Assembly: GCA_014904845.1 (NCBI GenBank)
Contig: MU119274.1
Location: 1-64,000, forward strand
From: Acephala macrosclerotiorum
Lineage: Eukaryota > Ascomycota > Leotiomycetes > Helotiales > Mollisiaceae
DNA: 64,000 nt
Direction of reading: 5' to 3'
The notes beneath the pieces are model-generated. The model searched no databases, was not told the DNA's origin, and saw only the letters and a list, made by a program, of their open reading frames with translations. Shown in pieces: positions 35,430 through 47,000 of this stretch (position 1 is its first letter; each line of letters starts with the position of its first letter). A program made the translations under genes and the position numbers.

Positions 35430-36981
35430 TCAAGCCATCCCCTCCAACGCCTTACTAGAAGCATTCAACACATTATGACTAAAGGCATGTGCCGTCCTCT
35501 CCGCAAACGTGCTCGGAACCTTCTGTTCTGGCTCAGCGAATTGCTTGACCTATCCAACGATTAGCCTCCTGTCTATCACCCCTCAACTATCACTCCTCAT
35601 CTCCTATCCTTCATCCCCACCGTCACTCGAATAGAAAATAAAAGAAGCAAAATGGGAAACCTACCTCATCTTCAATCTCCCCTTCTCCTTCCCAACACGG
35701 ACTTTAGATAGGGTTTGGATGAGCGAAGCACGCTTTATACGCACTTTCTCAAAAGCAGCGAGACGAGAAGTGAATTCGTCGGGTGTGGAGGTTGAGGAGA
35801 TGCCAGTCAACAAATACCCCAAAGCCCCTGCATCCTCAATAGCCTAATTCGCGCCCTGACCACCGAACGGCAACATAGGATGAGCGGCATCGCCAATCAA
35901 CACCATTTTCCCCTTGACCCAGGTCTTGAGAGGGTCGTGGATGTTGAGAGGCCAGCAGGAGACGTTGTCTGCGATGGAGATTACTTTCTTGATGTCGGGA
36001 TGGTAGGTTGAGAAATCTTCTAGTATTGCGGATTTGAAATCTGGTGTGGAGTTAGCGGAAATATTTAGGTGAGGAAGAGGGGAGGAATGGGGAGGGAAGG
36101 GGGTTGGGTACCTTGAGCTCCGTCTTCTGCGACTAGGATGGGACGAGAGGGGTGGACGCCGACGAACTTTTGGACGTGTCCGCTATTTCCACCAATGTCT
36201 GAAAGTCTTTGAGGAGAGTGAACACTTACTCTTGACATTCATACCACATCATATGGCGCTCAGGACAAGGATCTTTAGGGTCAGCGAGCGTGCTGGCTCC
36301 GGGAGACTTCCGCTTCATCAACGCGTCGAGCTCGGGGTTTGAAGTTAATCTCTCGGTCGGAACCAAGAATCCGAATGCGCTCAATCCGGTGGACTTTGGC
36401 TTGACAGCATCACGACCGATGACCATTAGCTTGATCACAGAATGAATCCCATCGGCTCCAACGATCAGATCAGCGAAATTCTTGCTCCCATCCTCAAGCT
36501 GGATCCATCCCTCCTCGGCACTCCCATCCACCACTTTGCTTGAAAGCTTAAGTTCGACGGGCCTGAGGTCTCCTTCTGGTTCTGGAGCAAGTCGCAACAG
36601 CTCGTGATGCATATCAACCCTATGAACAGCAAAAGTCTCCAGCCCAAATTTCTTCGCAGACTCAGTCAAATCCATAGAGTTGAGAACGGGCAAAGGGATA
36701 TCATCAGTGATGTCCCAGATGCGGATTGAGCGCGCGCGGGCGCGTTCGAAGGCGAAGCCGAGGGTTTTGAGGACTTGGGCGCCGTTGGGGGTGAGGCCGA
36801 GGGCGGCGCCGACTTCAGCTACGAATTTGGACTTTCGAATATCTGGGAAGTGGGTTAGAAGTTGTGAGGGGATGGGAGGGGAGGGAGGACTCACACGGAC
36901 TTCGTGGCTGGCTTGGCGGAGGGAGGTGGCGGCTGTGAGGCCTGCAAGGCCGGCACCGACGACTATGATGTTGAGATCCAT
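35430..36981 (-). pseudogene. FAD-dependent monooxygenase (salicylate-hydroxylase-like), broken
   Basis: Class A flavoprotein monooxygenase. Minus-strand exons are 36981-36897, 36842-36230, 36182-36112, 36040-35665 and 35549-35430. MDLNIIVVGAGLAGLTAATS is the dinucleotide-binding Rossmann motif. LIVGADGIHS is the DG motif. VLIGDAAHPMLPFGGQGAN is the GD/FAD-ribityl motif. It is followed at once by TAG where the family has Gln (normally ...GANQAIEDA), consistent with CAG to TAG. A second problem lies near 35670-35685, where exon 4 must lose one base in a G run to join the C-terminal exon (FAEPEQKVPSTFAERTAHAF). The first intron boundary (GTGTGA donor) is my best guess. The substrate would be an aromatic compound; unknown. 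It converges with the HET-otubain gene. Readthrough or assembly error cannot be excluded. Confidence 0.8.
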
Positions 36982-38805
36982 GATGAATGGTACCTTGATT
37001 ATTTCCAAAGAAGGGGAGAAGGAGATACAGCAATAAGATTCGCGGAAACGCAGAACTTACTAATGAAAAGAGATCCTAGTCACGTGAAAGGGATATATAT
37101 AAAAAGGAGAACTCTCAAGTCTTGAAATGAAAAGTACAACCCAAATACTAAACGACGAAATCTTGCACTACGCCCGGAAACTAAACGTGGTACGATTGCT
37201 ATCTTCTAGAGAATTCAGATAAATTGACAGTCAGTTCATCTCAACTCACTGTGGTTTGATCGTGTGAAGGAAGCTAGCGGTGGATTTCTGGAAAGGTTTC
37301 TGAGTCTCGGATCGATCTGCAGCTACTTTGTGACTCGCTGGAGGCTCTGCTTGCTGCAAGATGCAAATCCCCATGGAGAATAAGGGAGCCAATGAGAAAA
37401 TGTACCGTGGTGATAGGTCTTAGATCCTTCGGCATAAGAGAAAATGTGCCGGAAAATGCTCCGTGAAGGAAATATTGAAAGATGGAACCGAAAGGCTTCA
37501 TTGTATGAATTAGTGTTGAAGAGGCTGTGTGATCACTTGCGAGTGCAATGCTCATTCGCTGTCGAGGAGATGGTTGCCCTGCCGAACCTGCTGAAGAATT
37601 GGTCGCGTGTCGTCACGAGCCGGGAGGCGCGAAAGGAACTCGATGTCACTGCACGAAAACCATCGACCCGTCGCTCTCCCTTGTAGTCCTTAGTTGGTTC
37701 ATCTCGAGATGTATCATGGGAAGAGACGCGGATTCTGTTCTGAAAATGGTTGAGGAGTGAGGAAAGTAGGTGAAGAGATGAGGTTCCTCGCCTCTGAGAC
37801 ACTGAACGCCAATCGCGCTGGGCTTGACGCTAACCCTAATTAGTATTCAACAACACTACTCATCTCAGTCCTCGAGAACTGGAAATCTTCATACTGATTT
37901 CCTTAATTATCATATTCCATGATGCGCTTCTTACAATAAAGATCTTTCATATTGCTCCGATCAGTGTGGGACGTTCAAACCTGCAAAGAACTCGACTCTC
38001 AATTTTACCAATTTGCATGTATCGATCAAACGGTGGCGCATTAGGCCAAATTTCCTCCCCTTCCTTTAGCGATGAGCACTGCGCGATTTGTATATTTCCT
38101 ACCACGCTCTCGGGATTGGTCCGACGGCTCGGGTGCAATTCTCTTTCCTTGTCTCCTTCCTGTCTTCATCGTGGCTTTTGAGGATACAAATTGCTCGGAT
38201 CATCGCTCCGTTGTTATTCGTCTGTTGTACCCTATCAAACTGCTGGTGGCTGGAGAGATCCGTAAAATTAGGCTCGTTCAGGAAGCTCAGGGATGTTGTT
38301 CTCTTATCACCTTCCCCGCATCTAGAGTTGCGTAACGATGGGACAAAGCTTCCCGGCCCTGTTTATTTCGCATACGAAAGATAAGCTCACGGGAGCAGGA
38401 CATGCCAATGTGAGACAAGAAACGGCCACCTGCTCAGATTGAAAAGGGGCTTCGCTTGGCGATCGCTTGGCTGCAACATCAAGTTGATTTTGTGGCATCT
38501 GAAGAACAACATCAGAATATATAAATTATTATACTTTGAGGATAAAATTGCATGCTGCGCAATGATGAGATCCCCACCACTTATCGCATTGTGCCTGAAC
38601 GGTTCCCTGCCTGTTCCTGGTTAAACTGGTACTTGCCTTCCTGATCCAGTCAAGCGTAGTAGCTACCCCTGTAGGTTAAACCTCAGATCGACATGCAGCT
38701 TCCCATTTCGTGCTCAAGCTCTCTGTTTCCCAGAATAAAATAAATGAAAACGCGTCCCCGCGTCTTTCTTTACCTTCCTCGACAGCCTCGCATTCATTCT
38801 CGAAG
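36982..38805. other. Intergenic region between FAD monooxygenase and sedolisin
   Basis: About 1.8 kb of normal composition separating two divergent genes. Short open frames on both strands without domains. It presumably contains both promoters; no specific site assigned. Confidence 0.4.
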
Positions 38806-41029
38806 ATGTTCATCAAGTTGTCGATTCTTTCGGCGCTCGCCGCTCTCATCAATGCTGCTCCTGCTCCCATGAAGCATGTTCTTCATGAGGAGAGAGCCAT
38901 TGCAAGCAGAGATTGGGTGAAGAGTGCGCGCATGGAGAAGGATGCGATTGTCCCAATGAAAATTGGTTTGACGCAGACCAATTTGGAGAAGGGTTATGCC
39001 TACCTCATGGAAGTGTAAGTGCTCTAAAGCACATTTCACTCGGTTCAATTCCATCAGATGCCAATTGGAGATGCTCACGCTGAATTCTCTTAACCAGGTC
39101 TGATCCTACCTCTGAAAACTACGGCAAGCATTGGACTCCCCAGGAGGTCCACGATGCTTTTGCCCCAGAAGAGGAGACAATCGCAAAGATCAAGGAATGG
39201 CTCATTGACTTTGGCATCCATAACTCTCGCATCATGCACTACGAGAACAAGGGGTGGATCGCAGCAGACGTCACTGTCGCGGAAGCTGAGGCATTGCTTC
39301 TGACCGAGTTCCACGAGCATGAGCACAAGCTGACCTCCAAGATCCGTGTTGGAGCTGACAAGTATGAGCCGCCTACGTTCCTAAAGACGTCCAGCTGACA
39401 GAGAATAGGTACCATGTCCCCGAGCATCTCGCGTCTCACATTGACTACATCACTCCCGGTATCAAACTCACTCCTGTGGTCAAGCGTACTGTCAAACATA
39501 GCGTCGAGAAGCGCCACGCCGTGAAGGCACCTGTCCACTTGAGCGTTCCAGCAGAGAGCGAAGCCATCTCAGCGGCTGCTGCTGCCCTCCCACCTGCACT
39601 CCAAAATTGCAGCACGAACATCACACCAGACTGCATCCGAGCCCTCTACGGCATTCCTGCAAACCCTGTGGCTGTACCTGGCAACTCTCTCGGACTCTAC
39701 CAGCAAGGCTCCTACTTTGCCGAATCTGATGTCAACCTTTTCTTTGAAAAGTACGCCTCATACGTTCCTCAGAACACTTTCCCCATCAATGCCAGTATCG
39801 ATGGCGGATCATACTCCGTGCCTGCGAGTAGCGACCTGAACTCTGGTGAAGCTAACATTGACATTGAGATGGCGTAAGTAACTCTCCACCCAGCCGACAC
39901 AGAGACACCACTAACATGATGTAGAACTTCTCTGATCTACCCTCAGACCGTCACCCTTTACCAGACCGACGACGACGTCTACGAACCACAAGAGGTTGCC
40001 ACGACAAACCTTTTCAATACCTTCCTCGACGCACTCGATGGATCATACTGCAACTACACCTCCGACGGCGAGACTGGTGATGACCCATCAATTGACCCTG
40101 TCTACCCCCACAAAGTCCCAGGCGGCTACAATGGAACTCGTCAATGCGGCGTCTACAAGGTGTGTTGTGACCCAAACTAGTGCATCGTTTCATACTAACG
40201 GAAGTAGCCTACACAAGTCATCTCTGCTTCGTACGGCCAAGCCGAAGCTGATTTGCCAGCACCATACGTCCGCCGCCAATGCAATGAGTTCATGAAACTT
40301 GGCCTTCAGGGTGTCTCCATTCTCTTTGCAGCTGGTGATTATGGTGTCGCTTCCTTCCCAGGCGATGGCTCTGCTTCAGGATGTCTCGGCCCCGAGCAGA
40401 TTATCTTTAACCCTCAATACCCATCTGGCTGCCCATACGTCACATCCGTTGGCGGTTCCCAACTCGCACCGAATGGCACAGTCTACGATCCAGAGGTCGT
40501 CATGGCTGACAACCTCGGGGAATCTGCTGTCAACTTCTCGTCAGCCGGTGGTTTCTCCAACTACTTCTCCCGCCCCACCTACCAGGATGGACACGTCCAG
40601 ACATACTTCCATCGTGCCCACTTGACCTACCCATACTACTCCGAATTGAACGCTAATGTCAACACAACCACTGGTATCTACAACAGAATCGGCCGTGCCT
40701 ACCCAGATGTCTCTGCCAACGGAGCACGCTTCCCCTCCTACTTGGATTCCACTCTCGACCACTTTTACGGCTCCTCGTTGGCTTCTCCACTCTTCGCCTC
40801 TGTCTTGACTCTCTTGAACCAAGAACGTGCTGCCGTCGGAAAGGGACCTATTGGCTTCGTCAACCCAGTTTTATACAGCAATGACGATGTCTTGAACGAT
40901 GTCACTGAGGGTACAAACCTTGGTTGTGGTACGCAGGGTTTCCATGCTGTTGAGGGTTGGGATCCTGTTACTGGTCTTGGAACGCCAAATTATCCTAAGA
41001 TGAAGGATTTGTTCTTATCTCTTCCATAG
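38806..41029 (+). CDS. Secreted sedolisin-type tripeptidyl peptidase (S53)
   Basis: Acid serine peptidase of the sedolisin family, exported and self-processed. Five exons (38806-39014, 39098-39361, 39409-39873, 39925-40159, 40208-41029) join in phase to give 664 residues. The start at 38806 gives a signal peptide MFIKLSILSALAALINAAPA. The pro-domain (Pro-kumamolisin) follows, with SDPTSENYGKHWTPQEVHDA. The peptidase unit shows the catalytic Glu/Asp pair in SGEANIDIEMA, the oxyanion Asp in GVSILFAAGDYGVAS, and the nucleophile Ser in YGSSLASPLFASVL (family G-T/S-S-x-S/A-x-P). The C-terminal calcium-site region is GWDPVTGLGTPNYPKM. No break seen. Expected to release tripeptides from extracellular protein at low pH. 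It lies between the dead monooxygenase and the dead FAS genes, but looks fully functional. Confidence 0.93.
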
Positions 41030-41680
41030 ATGAGTGATGACTTGGAGAATATGGGGATCATACCTTGCTAGATGTTGTTGTGATCGAGATGTACATACAT
41101 ATTGCTGCTTGCAATACACGCTAGCTTACCTTAATGTATTAATGATGAATGACCAAACTCTCTTCCGAATCGTGCGTGACACTTTTGTCTAGATTAAGTC
41201 GCATGGAATGCATGCCTTGATCGCCAAAGGTTCCTTGCCAAAATATACGAAAGAGGGATATCCTGTCCCTAATTTGACTCAGATAGATGGATCACATTAA
41301 TCAAGGAGTGCTTCCTTGTCCCGTAGCCATCTAAAATCACAAGGCATCAAAACCTGAAGGAGCACCTGAACGCGAAACTGAGAAATTGTATCTGTGATGA
41401 ATACGCTCTATTTTCATCCCATGCCATACTTCAATCAATGAAATGAAACCGAACGTTGAAAATCAATACATGCTTCATGCAATACACACAAAATATAACT
41501 TGAGGACTGCAACAGGGACATAAGAACTATATGCTCGTCTGGACCCAAAACAATAACATGTTTCCTGTACGCCATACACCCAACCCAAATCCAAGGAAAT
41601 CGCAGACATGAATCATGAGATGAGAGGAACAAGATCAGAAACGGAAATCAAAACGTAATATTCCCGAGGATCTTGGACAC

Positions 41681-43526
41681 TCAGTACTTCAAACTCTTAG
41701 CCGCCAGTGCAACAACCGTAACCGTCTCTCCAGAATGCGGAATACTAATCTGAACATTCGTGGTCCTCTCCGCCTCTGCGATTTCTTTTGCTCTGCTGTG
41801 GAACTATCAACTTATCAGGCTCTATCCTTTTTTTTCAAGCCCCTCCATTTATCCTCCCCATCAAACGCCAAAGAGAGATGGGCAAGGGGAGGGTGGGATA
41901 AGGAGGGGAAAGTAATTACCTGGACACGATAAACACCACCATACTCAAAATCTCAATATTCCTCATCCCCGCCCCTGGTCCTTGAGATGGGACTTGGAGC
42001 GGTTTAAACACGGCTTCTTTCACGGACTAGCGGCCTGCGAATGAGGCTCGTGGATTTACTGCTTTTTCGTGATACTTGCGCTGTGATGGGGGTTAGTATC
42101 TGTTTCGATCAAGCGGAAAGAGGAAAGGGAAAGATGGATGGAAGGATACAACTCGCGCAGGGAAGGAGGGGCTTACCTCAGCATCAGTGAAGTTCCTCTC
42201 AGGGAAGACATCATTCTTGATGTTGACTGAGGAAATTGTTTCAACGTCTACACCAACGGAAGTTGAAAGCGAGGGGGTGGATTCTAGGGTTAGAGGGAGA
42301 GGGAAGGGTGGATTCAAGCATATTCTGCACCATGCCACTCAATAATCCCGTCTCTGAGATATCCATTAACGACCTATGAATACTGCTGCTCGAACTGCTT
42401 CTCGACAATCTGAAGATTGGACAGATGAGAGATGGATCTTTAGGGATAGAGGCAGAAGGATCGTTGATCTTGAACTCGTTGAGGATGTTTGCGTTTGAGG
42501 CGCGAGCATGGGGTCTAGTAGGGCTTTGGTTAAAGCTGCATCGCCGGAATCACAGGGTGAGTGGTGTTTTGCTTTGAATGCTATTCGCCATCAATCCCTT
42601 CACGAACGCATTATTCGCTTTCCATTGTCGTTTGGTGACTCTTTGACGGTATTCTTTATACACATCTGCAGTGATGACGGTATACAGATATTTGGGATGA
42701 ATCGCAATCGTAATCCACCTTTCTGTCCGAAGCCAAAGGAAGTCAACATCGTGGCGCGAACTTCAGACATGTGGATAGCGTCCCGAGGGTAAACGATGTG
42801 TTCAAATTCTCGCAGGTGGTCGTCGATATTATCCGCGCTCCAGTTCCCAGGTACGATTCCTGTTTGAAGCATCTGCATGCATCCATTGAATTGTCATGCC
42901 CCTGCTGCGCCTTGGGATGCCCAGTCAGGGATTTTTGACAGACGGCGAGAAGAGGGTTTCCGGGTTTTCGGCCGAGGTAAGCCATCTGTTTGTTGATTAT
43001 ATCGGCTTCGTTGGTGTCGTTTGCTTTTGTCGAGGTACCGTGCATGGAACAGACGCCGATGTCGTTTATGGTTAATCCCCAGGTTGCGAGTGAGGCTTGA
43101 GGGGTCCGATAGTAGGGTCTTGGAGTCTGATGTTGTTGCCCCACATTTGTTGTGCGAGTTTCAGCTTGCAGGCTGTGGCGGATTCGATTTCGTGGAGCAT
43201 TTTTTCGGAGTAAGAGGGGTGGGATTGGATTTGCGCTAGGCGAGCTTGATGCGATTTTTTGATCTGAGCAACGGATTCTTTGAGATGGCGACGGCGGAAT
43301 TCGAGATAGAGAAGATTGGAGTCGAATACGGCTTCTGCTTCTTTGGCTGCGGTCAAGATACCTTGGCTAGGTAAGGGAATTGAACGGCCGATTTTGTCGG
43401 AGGCCATCTGGGTGTATGCGACGATGCCGTAGATGGGGAGTCCCATTTCGAGCGCAACTTCAGCAGATATGATGATTTGAGCACCGCAGCCAGCTGACTC
43501 GACGAATCCGGATCGAGAAATTATAG
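41681..43526 (-). pseudogene. Fatty acid synthase alpha subunit, C-terminal remnant
   Basis: Minus-strand remnant of the fungal type I FAS alpha chain. Starting at the break near 43526 it reads SRSGFVESAGCGAQII and EMGLPIYGIVAYTQMASDKI (ketoacyl synthase, after the lost catalytic Cys). [20 protein letters not shown] and LTGHPK (KS His/Lys loops) follow, then [10 protein letters not shown]. It ends in the phosphopantetheinyl transferase domain: VGVDVETISSVNIKNDVFPE, then RNFTDAE, PRASFAGR, SVKEAVFK, with a stop at 41681. Damage: single-base deletions near 43085 and near 42913; Trp to TGA near 42900; Trp to TAG in PPT (AGR-stop-SVKEAVFK) near 42031. Only about 1.8 kb of the usual 5.6 kb remains: the MPT half, ACP and KR are gone. 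It faces the FAS beta relic head to head. Confidence 0.88.
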
Positions 43527-43532
43527 ATGGAC

Positions 43533-43876
43533 GAAATATTTCGAATAAATGAAATATTTCGAATAAACGTAATATTTCAAATAAACGTAATATTTCGAAT
43601 AAATATAATATTTCAAAAAAATATAATATTTTAAATAAACGTAATATTTCGAAAAAATATAATATTTTAAATAAATATTATATTTCGAATAAATAAAATA
43701 TTTCAAAAAAATATAATATTTTAAATAAACGTAATATTTTAAAAAAAACGTAATATTTCGAGAAAGTATAATATTTTAAAAAAACGCAATATTTTAAATA
43801 AATATAATATTTTAAAAAAACGTAATATTTCGAATAAATATAATATTTCAAAAAAACGTAATATTTTAAATAAACG
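43533..43876. repeat. 18-bp AT-rich minisatellite, about 19 copies
   Basis: Tandem array with unit close to TAATATTTCGAATAAACG, about 19 imperfect copies. Variation is nearly all C/T or G/A (CG, CA or TA at the same two places), as expected if tandem copies were RIP-mutated. It lies exactly at the breakpoint where the 5' two thirds of the FAS alpha gene and the divergent promoter should be, and is followed by about 100 bp more AT-rich sequence. Confidence 0.9.
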
Positions 43877-44004
43877 AATTTTTAATAATTAAATCGTTTT
43901 AATCTTTTAAAAGAGAATTCTTAATCGATATAAACATTTATCTTCTTTTTATCCAATTACAAGCCAATTCCAACGTAAAACGATTATTATTCAAAATATA
44001 CTTC

Positions 44005-47000
44005 ACAGCATGGTCAAGCTGTGGGGCATCTAACACGGAGAACGCACTGTTCGAGTCTGCTGAACATAGTCAGGCACGAATATTCACCGTCTTTGGTGGC
44101 CAGGGTACATCGAGTCCGGTATGCGCTAAGGAATTGTTTGAACTCTATGCCACATACACACCACTCCTGCAGGACCTAGTAGCCGCCACGGCGCTTCTCC
44201 TGCACGAGCTATCGCGGCTGTCAGCAACCCGTGACTACTATTATGGTCGCTACATCGATGTCGAGGCATGGATGAAGAACGCAAACACAATACCAGATCG
44301 AGACTTTGTCTCGACAGCAGCGGTGAGCTTCCGTATCCTCGGACTGTTGGGTCTCACACACTACGCAGTCCAATGCAAAGTGTTGGGCAAGACACTGGGT
44401 GAAATGAGATCTCTCAACGGTACCACTGGACATTCTCAGGGTATCGTTGTCGCAGCTGCTATCGCACTTTCCGACTTTTGGGAATCATTCTATGATGCTG
44501 CGAAATGGCAGTCGAGATTCTCTTCTGGATTGGATATGAATCTCACCAGAGATCTCCAAGATCATCAATCCCAGCGGACCTCACTCGAGAATGTCTGGAG
44601 AACGGTGAAGGACGACCTTCATGCATGTTATCTGTTCAAAGACACAAATCGAAGCCATCATCACCAAAACCAACAAGACTTTAGCCAACCACGAGAAGCT
44701 TTATCTCCCACTTGCAAATACTCGTGACAACTTTGTCGTTGCTGGCCCTACAAGCTCACTTGTGTATCTCAACAGCCTCTTCCGCTCTTTGAAAGCGGAT
44801 GCCGACCTCGACCAGGACAAGATACCCCACAGCAAGCGCAAGCCAGTCATTAACCACCAATTCCTTCCCATCAGTGCCCCATTCCACACAAGTCATCTCA
44901 AGAATGCTGCCATCAGGATCAAGAGGACTTGGCATCCAAGTCCATCAACGCAGAGCAACTCATGATTCCAAGCACGACCGGCAGAGATCTTAGGGAGCTC
45001 GGTAACACGAATGTTGTTAACATCTTAGTTGATGCCATCACCTGTGAGCTTGGCGACTGGCCCACCGCAATTGACTGTCCGAATGCGACACACATTATCG
45101 CTCTCGCAGGAGGTAGAATTGGAGAGCTAACTTTCAAGAATAAGGATGGTCATGGTGTTCAAGTTATTATCGGTAGTGAGTTCGAGGTTCACGACAAGGA
45201 GATTGGCAGCAAGTCTGATCTCTTCTCTCCTCGCCTGCTTGCTTCGTCGACTGAGTTGGAGAGCTGGGGCAGGAAGTTCCAGCCGGTAATCATACAGTCA
45301 GACTTGGGTGAGGCCATGCTCGACACAAGATTGAGCAGACTCCTTGGGACACCACCTAGTATGTCTTTCCCTGTATTATTCCCCTCCTTTCACCACCACT
45401 AACACCGACCAGTCATGGTCGGAGGTATGACCCCCACAACTGTTCCTTGGGACTTCGTCTCGTCCGTCATGAACGCAGGATACCACATTGAGATGGCTGG
45501 AGGCGGCTATCACAGCGCAGAGTCTATGTCTGCCGCCATCACCAAGGTCGTCGCCAGCGTCCCCGCGGACGAGGCATCACCTCCAACCTGATCTATGCCA
45601 GCCCCCATACTTTGGCTTGGCAAATTTCCATGTTGAAGACGTTCGCCCAGAGCGGCAGCGGTATTCCAATCGACGGTATTCCAATCGAGGCCGGTGTCCC
45701 ATCGCCTGTCATTGTGTCCGAGTATATCAGCAGCTTAGGATTGAAGCACATCGCCTTCAAGCCAGCAATCGCGCCGTCAACCAGGTCATTGACATCGCGC
45801 AGGCCCACCCCGAATTCCCCATCCTCCTCCAATGGACCGGCGGACGAGGTAGCGGTCACCACTCCTATGAAGACTTCCATGCGCCGATTCTGTCGATGTA
45901 CAGTGCTATGCGTAAGTGCAACAATTTAATTCTCGTCGCTGGAAGTGGTTTCGGAGGTAGCGATGATACTCATCTGTATCTGACTAGAACGTGGTCGCAG
46001 AAATTATTCGGTGGAATGACACCATTGATGCCTTTCGATGGAGTGTTGCTTGGCAGTCGCATGATGGTTGCCCGTGAAGCACACATACTTCGCTACAAGC
46101 AAAAGAGTTGATTTATGAAGCTCTGGGTGTTGTCGATGAAGATTGGGAGGGTACCTATAGTGGGCCCACAAGTGGAGTTATCACCGTAATCTCCGAAATG
46201 GGACAAGTAAGTCTGGGATGTCCCATGCCTCGTGGAGCATTCAATTCTCTCAATACCAAGATCTGTACTGACTTTGAGCGTACGGCCAATTCATAAGATT
46301 GCGAATCGAGGCGCATTGCTGGGCAGAACTCGACAAAGCCATCTTGTGTCTCCCACGCAAAGACCGCGTTGCAAAGCTCAAGCAGAAGCGTGAGTACATT
46401 ATCAGCAAGCTCAATGCCGACTACGCCAAACCATGGTTCGGCCAAGATGCCGATGGGGAGGTGGTTAACTTAGAGGACATGACCTATGGAGAAGTCCTGG
46501 CCCGTCTGGTTGATTTGATGTATGTTGCCCACCAGAGGCGATGGGTTGATGCATCGTACTGCAGGTTTGTTACCAACTTCGCTGCGCGCGTCTTGGTCGA
46601 TCGAAATCCCAGCATCGACTCTCGAAGACCCCTTCACATTCCTGAGCGACTTCTTTGCAGCTTGCCCCGAGGCCGAGGACAATATCCAGAATCCTGAGGA
46701 TGTCACCTTCTTGCACAGATGCAAGGCACGAGGATCTAAGCCTGTGAACTTTGTTCCTGCTTTGGACGACGATTTCGAGACATACCTCAAGAAGGACTCT
46801 GGCAGTGTGAGGATGTCGATGCAGTTATTGGACAAGATGCTGGCAGAGTCTGTATCTTGCACGGCCCTGTCGCTGCTCGATATTCGAAGATGGGCAAGAC
46901 TGATGAATCTGCGAAGGACATCCTCGACGGCATTGCGAAGGCACACGTCGAGATGATCCGACGTGAATTCTATCCCAAATCTGGAGCCTGCACCCCATGC

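Noticed and set aside
43521..43706. Tyr/Lys-rich minus-strand open frame (KYYIYSKYY-type repeats)
   Set aside because: It is just the 18-bp AT minisatellite read in one frame. The unit length is a multiple of three, so the frame stays open by construction.
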